A stretch of 5,666 bases of DNA from Gemmatimonadota bacterium. GTDB taxonomy: Bacteria; Gemmatimonadota; Gemmatimonadetes; Longimicrobiales; Gaopeijiaceae. Under the pieces are notes generated by a model. It had not been told where the DNA came from. It worked only from the letters and a program-made list of their open reading frames with translations, and did not search any database. Positions within the stretch are counted from its first letter, which is position 1; the number at the start of each line of letters is the position of its first letter. Shown piece after piece: positions 1-5,057 of this stretch. The DNA is taken from assembly GCA_030618065.1 (NCBI GenBank), contig JAUXEE010000157.1:1-5666 (forward strand), read 5' to 3'. The position numbers and the translations under genes are program-made.

Positions 1-371
1 ATGCCGGCAGTGTATCCGGTCCCGTAGAGGAAAGTGGCTTCCCGGGGCGAAATGATCCGGATCTCCAGGAGGGCATCACGTGGGATCTCTCGCAGGAAAT
101 CCAGGGAGCGAGGGGGGAGATCATTCAGTATCACTGCAGGAATGGCCAGCGACCCTTCAATCGTGCGTTCGCCACGGTTTCGCATCAACCAACGAGGGCG
201 AAGCTGCTGGACCACGTCGAGGGCGGTACCAGTTTGCGACTCCTGAATCTCTGTTAGCGAGATGACGTCCCGGTTCCCGGAAGCAGGTCCAGTGCCGGTC
301 CCTCCACCCGCGCATGCCCCGAAACCCACCACGAGGGAGAAGGCCAAAACCGTCTTGATACCAGTGCTCAT
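1..371 (-). CDS. TonB-plug-like lipoprotein, 3' end beyond window
   Basis: The reading frame is open from an ATG at 369-371 down to base 1, giving 123 residues with no stop, so the C-terminus lies outside the window. The first 20 residues form a lipoprotein signal (MSTGIKTVLAFSLVVGFGAC), with Cys20 as the likely lipidated residue. A Gly/Thr/Pro-rich linker (21-33) follows. Residues 35-123 (starting DVISLTEIQ, then LRPRWL, LREIP, EIRIISPREAT, YGTGYTAG) resemble the plug domain of TonB-dependent receptors in the free-standing form I associate with Gemmatimonadota. In that form a 'DVIT.EEI ... LRP.WL ... EIR.L...DAT..YGTG' pattern occurs without a beta-barrel. The role is unknown; an envelope or partner-binding function is inference. 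It starts 78 nt after the stop of the upstream lipoprotein on the same strand, so co-transcription is likely. The ribosome-binding site is weak. The start is chosen because it places the signal peptide correctly. Confidence 0.72.
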   Translation of the reverse strand, partial: MSTGIKTVLAFSLVVGFGACAGGGTGTGPASGNRDVISLTEIQESQTGTALDVVQQLRPRWLMRNRGERTIEGSLAIPAVILNDLPPRSLDFLREIPRDALLEIRIISPREATFLYGTGYTAG

Positions 372-449
372 GATCCGACCCGTCTTTCCCTGAGGAGTCC
401 CCCCTTGAACCCTGATGAATAGCCGCCTATCTCACCATACGCACGAGGT

Positions 450-1535
450 TCAGGGTGATTTCTCCATCCGCTCTGGCCGATAGGGGCCAGGCCTAACCCT
501 TTCCAGGGGAACATCCTCCCAGGATGTCGCAAAGAACACGGTCCCCATCCCCGCACCGGCGAGCCCCCCAAGCAGTGCCCCCAACCCCGGGTTGAGGATA
601 TCGCCCTGAACCTCGTGGTCGCCACCGATTCCCAGATCTGTTGTCAGGGCCAAGGTGATCCCAGCGGCGATTCCCACCAGTGACCCGATCAATGTCGCAG
701 ACCCACGAGTACGCTTGACCTGGGCTGCCTCGATCGACCAGATCGGCAGAGCCGTTGTCCGACTTCTCCTGAGGAAGAGTGTGTCCTGCCGGAGCCCCAT
801 GTACGAGCCGGTAATTCGGATCGAGGGTGTGATCCAAACCCGCATCTGATCGCCGGGTTCCATGGGAAGGTCGCTAGCCGAAAACCGAGCGGGGGGGTTC
901 GGGGCGGCAGGTTGGGCACGGACCTCGTTGCCTCTTAATACCGATCCGACAGGCACGGGACTGAGTGCAGTCTGAATCCGGTCGAGGATGTCACGTTCCA
1001 GCGTTCCCTCTGAGGTGCAGGCCCGGGATAATCCTAAAGAGGCATCGAATGGGAAAGCGACCGCTTCGAACCGTATGACTACCCGCGTGGCACCATCTTT
1101 CTCCGCGGCCACCTGGGAGGCGATGGCCGACACGATCCGGGCGTCGTTGGCCAGGGGTCGGCCCGTCGCGGAAGGCCCACAGTTCAGGAAGGTGCTCAGG
1201 GGTACGCCATTCAGCGTCCTCGACCATTCAACGCGGCTGAGGGTGAGGATGCCGGCCTCGGGGTCCGCTCCGTCCGGCGCCAGGCCCTCGGCTCGGTATG
1301 CCTCGAGGAGGAGGGGCCAGACTTCTTCTCGCGGAGCACGCACGACCTCTTCCACGATGACCGGTTCCCCCACGTATCTTATGGAGGTGCCTGTCTGACG
1401 TGTGCTCTCCCCGCCGACCACTGCTCCCGCCATCACGGTCTGGATCTGAGGCCCTCCCCTGATGTCCACCGCATCGGGTCCGGCAGTAGCACAGCCAAGA
1501 AATAATAGAATAAAGAGAGACAGTAACCGTTTCAT
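450..1535 (-). CDS. Lipoprotein with BamC-like domain and C-terminal glycine-zipper module
   Basis: This encodes 361 residues from the ATG at 1533-1535. Residues 1-15 form a lipoprotein signal ending LFLGC, with Cys15 as the anchor. An in-frame TTG at 1557-1559 would add eight residues (MGEQKERR) and has a GGAGG very close upstream, so it remains a possible start; I prefer the ATG because it gives a normal short n-region. Residues 59-195 (VIVEEVVRAPREEVWPLLLEAY...) look like a BamC/NlpB-like or similar helix-grip domain, with two cysteines (Cys119, Cys173) that could pair in the periplasm. Residues 225-275 form a small beta-rich segment (PGDQMRVWI...DTLFLRR...LPIWSIEAAQV). Two glycine-rich hydrophobic helices follow (about 280-298 and 316-336), then WEDVPLERV. 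I recall the last segment as a common C-terminal module in Gemmatimonadota. Exact function is unknown. It is probably first in an operon with the plug-like lipoprotein. Confidence 0.75.
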   Translation of the reverse strand: MKRLLSLFILLFLGCATAGPDAVDIRGGPQIQTVMAGAVVGGESTRQTGTSIRYVGEPVIVEEVVRAPREEVWPLLLEAYRAEGLAPDGADPEAGILTLSRVEWSRTLNGVPLSTFLNCGPSATGRPLANDARIVSAIASQVAAEKDGATRVVIRFEAVAFPFDASLGLSRACTSEGTLERDILDRIQTALSPVPVGSVLRGNEVRAQPAAPNPPARFSASDLPMEPGDQMRVWITPSIRITGSYMGLRQDTLFLRRSRTTALPIWSIEAAQVKRTRGSATLIGSLVGIAAGITLALTTDLGIGGDHEVQGDILNPGLGALLGGLAGAGMGTVFFATSWEDVPLERVRPGPYRPERMEKSP

Positions 1536-1568
1536 CCTGCGTTCTTTCTGCTCACCCAAACCCCTCCG

Positions 1569-1582
1569 ACCCCCTCGGGGGT
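1569..1582. repeat. Short perfect inverted repeat in leader
   Basis: ACCCCC and GGGGGT flank a 2-nt centre (TC). The repeat lies between the predicted minus-strand promoter and the lipoprotein start, so it would be in that gene's 5' leader. The 2-nt centre is too small for a full hairpin, so one or two inner pairs would have to open. It may be chance in GC-rich DNA. It has no U-tract and is not called a terminator. Confidence 0.35.
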
Positions 1583-1593
1583 GCGACCAAGTA

Positions 1594-1622
1594 ATTCTAA
1601 GGCCAATCCATTACCCTGTTAA
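1594..1622 (-). promoter_or_regulatory. Sigma70-type promoter for the minus-strand lipoprotein operon
   Basis: Read on the minus strand, TTAACA (1622-1617, five of six matches to TTGACA) is followed by a 17-nt spacer and TAGAAT (1599-1594, five of six matches to TATAAT). Transcription would start near 1587, leaving a leader of about 50 nt before the ATG at 1535. The match, the ideal spacing and the position in the divergent intergenic region all support it. Gemmatimonadotal promoters are little characterised, so the call rests on the general bacterial consensus. Confidence 0.55.
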
Positions 1623-1635
1623 GGGATGAAGCGTC

Positions 1636-1665
1636 TTGTTTGTTCCCCACCGTCCTCCCTACTAT
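1636..1665 (+). promoter_or_regulatory. Weak candidate promoter for the di-heme gene
   Basis: TTGTTT (1636-1641) is followed by an 18-nt spacer and TACTAT (1660-1665, four of six matches to TATAAT). The implied start near 1672 leaves a leader of about 44 nt. The -35 match is only three of six, so this is a tentative call, supported mainly by location. Confidence 0.22.
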
Positions 1666-1705
1666 GCGAACGCTCCTTGATTGGAATCGTGTCAACCCGC
1701 TTGAG

Positions 1706-1710
1706 GGAGG
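1706..1710 (+). promoter_or_regulatory. Ribosome-binding site fixing the di-heme gene start
   Basis: GGAGG, within a longer GAGGGAGGG run, lies 5 nt before the ATG at 1716. This decides for that start over the upstream ATG at 1626, which would put 30 extra residues in front of the lipoprotein signal. Confidence 0.75.
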
Positions 1711-1715
1711 GTTTC

Positions 1716-2891
1716 ATGCGGCCCTGCTATAGTCTGACGCCTTTGTTCACCTTTTCGTTGATCCTGGCCTGTGCGGGACCGGGAGAGGAGGTGCCGGTCG
1801 GGGTGCCCGGAGCGCCTCTTCCAGGCCTGACCGAAGCCGAGTTGGCCCGTTTTGAACAAGGCCGAGTCTGGTTTGATTACGGGTGGACCCCCGAGGAGGG
1901 GTTGGGGCCCCTTTACATTCAGGACAGATGCAGCTCCTGCCACGACCTCCCCGTGTTGGGGGGGGTCGGAGTCGAGAGCCTTACTTTGATGACCAGCTTC
2001 GATCCCGTCGAGGGTTGCGATCCCCTGGTGGAGGAGGGAGGGCCGGTACGGCAGGAGCACGCCACTCCGCTGGCTCAAGCCGCGGGGATCTTCCGGGAAG
2101 AGGTTCCCCGGGCCGCCACAGAACGGGTCACGGAACTGTCTCCCCTCCTTTTCGGGCTGGGCTTGATGGAAGCCATTCCCCAGGAACTGATCGAAAGTCG
2201 GGCCGACCCGGATGACGTCGACGGAGACGGGATTTCCGGACGGGTCCAACGAACGCATGACGGTCGGCTGGGGAGGCTCACGCGAAAGGCGGAAGTGGCA
2301 TCGATCCTGGAGCTGGTTGAAGGGGCCTTCGCGACGGAGCTGGGCCTCACTTCTCTCAACCACCCGTTGGAGCAGACACTGAATGGTTTGCCCCTTCCTC
2401 CGGAGACGGATCCGGTGCCGGACCCGGAACTCGACACAGAGATCATCTCAGCGGTCGCCGACTTCGTTCGCTTTCTCGCACCGCCGGCCCCAGAAACGCC
2501 CATCAACGCTGCCACTCGCGACAGCATCTCCGAAGGCGCTCTCCTTTTCCACAACGTGGGCTGTGCCACTTGCCACGTGCCGGCCCTAAAGACAGGACCG
2601 AACGAAATTTCTGCTCTGAGCGAGAAGACTGTTTATCTCTACTCCGATCTCCTTCTGCATGACCTCGGTCCCGATCACCGAACCGTATGCGCAGGCGATG
2701 CCACCCCCACGGAGTTTCGAACAGCCCGCCTGATGGGTCTGCGGATCAAGGCCCCGTACCGAGGGGTACCAAAGGCCTTCTCTGGGCCAATTCTGGCACA
2801 TGGGGGAGAGGCTGAAAGGGCGCGGGAAGCTTTCGAGAGTCTGAATGTGGAAGGGCGGAGCCTGATCATCCGCTTCCTGATGTCCCTCTAG
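1716..2891 (+). CDS. Di-heme oxidoreductase/peroxidase-like lipoprotein (DUF1111 family)
   Basis: This encodes 391 residues. The signal peptide ends LILAC, with Cys19 as the lipidation site, so the protein is probably envelope-anchored and faces the periplasm, where c-type heme is attached. Two heme c motifs are visible: CSSCH (Cys72, Cys75, His76) and CATCH (Cys283, Cys286, His287). The layout matches the di-heme oxidoreductase family, also called thiol oxidoreductase or putative peroxidase, related to MauG and bacterial cytochrome c peroxidase. Matching features are GPLYIQDRCSSCH, LSPLLFGLGLMEAIP (141-155), the DPDDVDGDGISGR loop (164-176), a degenerate GRFGWKA-like stretch (183-191), FHNVGCATCH, LLLHDLGP (312-319), FRTARLMGL (334-342) and HGGEAERAREAF (362-373). 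The usual HDGRA-type motif before HGGEA is replaced by YRGVP (348-352). Length is typical to slightly short. No imelysin or iron-uptake partner lies beside it. Family call is firm; substrate is unknown. Confidence 0.9.
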   Translation: MRPCYSLTPLFTFSLILACAGPGEEVPVGVPGAPLPGLTEAELARFEQGRVWFDYGWTPEEGLGPLYIQDRCSSCHDLPVLGGVGVESLTLMTSFDPVEGCDPLVEEGGPVRQEHATPLAQAAGIFREEVPRAATERVTELSPLLFGLGLMEAIPQELIESRADPDDVDGDGISGRVQRTHDGRLGRLTRKAEVASILELVEGAFATELGLTSLNHPLEQTLNGLPLPPETDPVPDPELDTEIISAVADFVRFLAPPAPETPINAATRDSISEGALLFHNVGCATCHVPALKTGPNEISALSEKTVYLYSDLLLHDLGPDHRTVCAGDATPTEFRTARLMGLRIKAPYRGVPKAFSGPILAHGGEAERAREAFESLNVEGRSLIIRFLMSL

Positions 2892-2916
2892 GTCCACACA
2901 CTCTCGCCGGGATCGT

Positions 2917-3339
2917 TTAGTAGATGTTCGGAGCTTGGTATCGATATAGAAACTGAGCCGTTTCCCCGGGTTCAAGCGTCTTCTGCTCGTTGTAAAAGGT
3001 TTTTGCATCGATCATCACCTTCATCCGAAAAGTGATGTCTTCGGTCTCAACATTCGTGGCTTGGACGTAGAACCGCAGGTGATTCCGGATGTCGTACTCC
3101 TGGTTAAAGGGCACCGATACGGTGTCCACATTTAACTCTTGGAAGCTTATGTTATTGCCCTCAGTGACGAGGAAGTTGAGGGAGATCGAAAGTTCCACGG
3201 ACGGGGTATCCGATTGGTCCACAGTCAGCCGGGCTCTTTCCGGTTCCCCTGAGACCGTGTCGAAGATTCCACAACCACTCACCATGAGCAGAAGGACCGA
3301 GGCTCCCACAAACCGGGTAGTCCAGGCTTTCTTCATCAT
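2917..3339 (-). CDS. Small lipoprotein of unknown function
   Basis: This encodes 140 residues (139 if the second of two adjacent ATGs is used). The signal peptide has a charged start (MMKKAWTTR), a hydrophobic core and the lipobox VSGC, so Cys23 is the likely anchor. The remaining 117 residues have no family I recognise. Alternating hydrophobic residues (VELSISLNFLVT, HLRFYVQATNV, ITFRMKVMIDA, TAQFLYRYQAP) suggest a compact beta-sandwich. There are no further cysteines, no membrane segment after the signal and no visible catalytic motif. AAGGA lies 8 nt before the first ATG. The gene follows the M24 gene on the same strand after 86 nt, with no strong terminator seen between them, so shared transcription is plausible. 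Its 3' end is 25 nt from the end of the convergent di-heme gene. A partner or accessory role for the M24 protein is only inference. Confidence 0.72.
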   Translation of the reverse strand: MMKKAWTTRFVGASVLLLMVSGCGIFDTVSGEPERARLTVDQSDTPSVELSISLNFLVTEGNNISFQELNVDTVSVPFNQEYDIRNHLRFYVQATNVETEDITFRMKVMIDAKTFYNEQKTLEPGETAQFLYRYQAPNIY

Positions 3340-3425
3340 TTCACCATTCCTTCTCTTCGTTTCTCAAGTTCTAGGGAGGGCGCCGTAGCTTCTTACCGAA
3401 GACGTTCCAGTACGCCCCAGATCTG

Positions 3426-4946
3426 TCAGAGGGACAAGAAACACCACTCTTTGTCCGCAGGGGTCGTACCCATTTGGAGTCCCTTCTCCTCCGCCACCAG
3501 AATGTTGTCGGAGAAGTTGAATCCGAATCCGTTCTCCGGATCGTAAAGGCCGGGTTCATTACTGAAGTGCATGCCGGCCCTCATCACCGTGTAGTCTCCC
3601 AGGGCCTGGTACGGGGGCTGGTGTCCCTCCATTCCTTCTCCGTGCCCTGGGCGATGATAAACCAGATGACCGCAATCGTTCGCCACCTGGTAGTCGTGTA
3701 CGGCCTTGGCCACGTTCGAGCAGCTGTTCCCGGCGTAGCTCTCCTCCGCCTGGATGCGGTACGAACCCGCGTGTACCTCCCACACCCTTTCCTGCCAATC
3801 AGTCCAGGGAGCCACCAGGAACGACCGGTAAAGCTCTCCACCATACCCTCCCACCCGAACTACCCCCGCGATCTGAAGAGCGTCTCCCTGTCTTATGGGG
3901 CTCCAGAACGTCTGGTTCGGATGGGGATAGGCCGTGGCTTTCCCGGTTCGGCACATGATGCTCACCTCGATCCCCACCGCGTCATGGGGCTCTCCGGTCT
4001 GGGGAATGTCCTTCATGATCCGTTGCATCCCCCAGAGCATGGCGGCGTTGGCCACCTCAAAGTCCACCGCGTCCGTCCCTCGCTCCAGGAGATAGTTCCT
4101 GGCGAAAGCATGGATCTCTGAGAAATAGTCCATGGCTCTCTGGGTGAGCTGGTTCTCCAGGTCGTCCTTGATTATCCGGTTTCGCATGAGGATGTCGTAG
4201 ATGTCCACGAAGCGGGATTCCGGGAGGGCGGCTGCCACCTCACCCCAGGCTCCGCTCGAGGGCCGATAGGGCTCAGGAACCTCGAACTCTCCGGTCATGT
4301 CGAGGGCCTTCGAGGCCAGATGCCCCGGGAGGACCCCCAGTTCGGACAGACCGTTTGCGTCGATGCCGATGGTCCGGTTCCCGTACCCAAGGCGAGCGAG
4401 AATCTCACCCCACCAACGGTAGATGTTCCGGGTCGGCCCCTGGATCACATCGCCCCGGTTCGGGAAGCCCCCTTCAGCATGATGGTAATCGAAGTACGAG
4501 TATTGCTCCGTACACCACCAATCCCTGACCAGCTCCTCGTCCAGATAGGGATGGAGCCAGATGACGGCATCCCGTTGATCCATGGGAAGGAAACAGGCAA
4601 AGGGTCGCTCGGTAGTGGAGTGGAAGAGGCCTGTGGCATAGATGATGTTCCAACGATTCGTAAGGAGGATCCCTCCGTCCACCCCCCGTAGGCGTGCTTC
4701 TCCTTTGATCCGGGCCACCTTCTCGGTGTACCAGGGGAGGGGGAGTCGGTGAAAGTAGGCCGCCTTCGGGAGCTGGCCTCGCCTCTGTTCCTGTTCCGCC
4801 CTGACAAGATCGAAGCTGGCGGTGTTGGCGTCAGCCCGGGCCATGATGGCCTCCCTAGGCCATGCGTCACAGCCGCCGAGAAGGGCAGCACCTCCCGCAC
4901 TCGTGGCCGTCGCTTTCAGGAAACTCCGTCGCGAAATCGGATTCAT
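3426..4946 (-). CDS. Tat-exported M24-fold lipoprotein (prolidase/creatinase-like) with altered metal site
   Basis: This encodes 506 residues. The start at 4944-4946 is set by GAGGAG 4 nt upstream and by the twin-arginine signal SRRSFLK (residues 5-11). A lipobox, LLGGC, puts the anchor at Cys26. Residues about 74-250 form a creatinase-N-like domain, including GVDGGILLTNRWNIIYATGL. Residues about 265-500 are the M24 'pita-bread' domain. Its fold markers are clear: AYPHP (His342), IRQGD, GGYGGELYRSF, RPGHGEGMEGHQPPY (His435, His442), NEPGLY (Glu464) and GFGFNFSDNILV. By gapless comparison with the family pattern, the first metal Asp is Ala360, the second Asp is Glu371 and the final Glu is Ser479; only His435 and Glu464 remain. 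The family includes Xaa-Pro aminopeptidases, prolidases and the metal-free creatinase. It could be a metal-independent hydrolase, a binding protein or a pseudoenzyme. A TTG at 5105 would extend the frame but overlaps the divergent gene. Confidence 0.88.
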   Translation of the reverse strand: MNPISRRSFLKATATSAGGAALLGGCDAWPREAIMARADANTASFDLVRAEQEQRRGQLPKAAYFHRLPLPWYTEKVARIKGEARLRGVDGGILLTNRWNIIYATGLFHSTTERPFACFLPMDQRDAVIWLHPYLDEELVRDWWCTEQYSYFDYHHAEGGFPNRGDVIQGPTRNIYRWWGEILARLGYGNRTIGIDANGLSELGVLPGHLASKALDMTGEFEVPEPYRPSSGAWGEVAAALPESRFVDIYDILMRNRIIKDDLENQLTQRAMDYFSEIHAFARNYLLERGTDAVDFEVANAAMLWGMQRIMKDIPQTGEPHDAVGIEVSIMCRTGKATAYPHPNQTFWSPIRQGDALQIAGVVRVGGYGGELYRSFLVAPWTDWQERVWEVHAGSYRIQAEESYAGNSCSNVAKAVHDYQVANDCGHLVYHRPGHGEGMEGHQPPYQALGDYTVMRAGMHFSNEPGLYDPENGFGFNFSDNILVAEEKGLQMGTTPADKEWCFLSL

Positions 4947-4950
4947 GATT

Positions 4951-4956
4951 CTCCTC
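4951..4956 (-). promoter_or_regulatory. Ribosome-binding site fixing the M24 gene start
   Basis: On the minus strand GAGGAG sits 4 nt before the ATG at 4946. It selects the start that places the twin-arginine motif at residues 6-7. The longer open frame begins with TTG and would bury that motif 50 residues in. Confidence 0.75.
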
Positions 4957-4990
4957 GCTTCAGGGCCATATACGATCCATCCTCGGGAAT

Positions 4991-5018
4991 CTTGCCCGGT
5001 ACCGGAAAATCGGGCAAG
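4991..5018. repeat. Inverted repeat in divergent intergenic region, possible operator
   Basis: CTTGCCCG (4991-4998) and CGGGCAAG (5011-5018) are perfect inverted arms around a 12-nt centre. Overlapping the left arm is a separate 10-bp perfect palindrome, CCGGTACCGG (4996-5005). The repeat sits in the 111-nt space between the divergently transcribed M24 and carboxypeptidase-regulatory-domain genes. That position suits a regulator-binding site acting on one or both genes. An RNA hairpin in a leader is an alternative. No regulator gene is nearby to support either. Confidence 0.45.
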
Positions 5019-5048
5019 GACCAAGCAGAGGAACCCAATTCTCAAGAC

Positions 5049-5053
5049 GAGGG
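5049..5053 (+). promoter_or_regulatory. Ribosome-binding site for the right-edge gene
   Basis: GAGGG lies 4 nt before the ATG at 5058. It favours that start over the in-frame ATG at 5106, which has only a run of Gs (GGTTGGGG) upstream. The shorter product would have a more ordinary signal peptide, so the choice is not settled. Confidence 0.5.
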
Positions 5054-5057
5054 TAAG

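Noticed and set aside
988..1398. A 136-residue open frame on the plus strand
   Set aside because: It is antisense to the BamC-like lipoprotein. Its Ser/Arg-rich composition is typical of out-of-frame translation.
1626..1715. N-terminal extension of the di-heme gene from the ATG at 1626
   Set aside because: The 30 extra residues precede a complete lipoprotein signal, and GGAGG is ideally placed before the ATG at 1716.
1692..2363. A 223-residue open frame on the minus strand
   Set aside because: It lies opposite the clear di-heme gene, has low-complexity Pro/Arg/Gly-rich sequence, no recognisable domain and no ribosome-binding site that I can support. It is a shadow of GC-rich coding DNA.
2892..2916. 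Possible bidirectional terminator between the convergent genes
   Set aside because: The 25-nt gap holds no inverted repeat or T-run.
3340..3425. Possible terminator between the M24 gene and the small lipoprotein gene
   Set aside because: Only a 4-bp stem (CTTC/GAAG) with a 5-nt loop is present, without a U-tract. It is too weak to call.
3474..4121. A 215-residue open frame on the plus strand
   Set aside because: It is antisense to the M24 domain, which carries clear family motifs. No domain or signal is visible in the antisense product.
4947..5057. Promoters for the divergent M24 and right-edge genes
   Set aside because: TATATG on the minus strand near 4966-4971 resembles a -10 box but has no -35 partner. 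TTGCCC hexamers inside the inverted repeat have no good -10 at 17 nt in either direction. I could not support a call.
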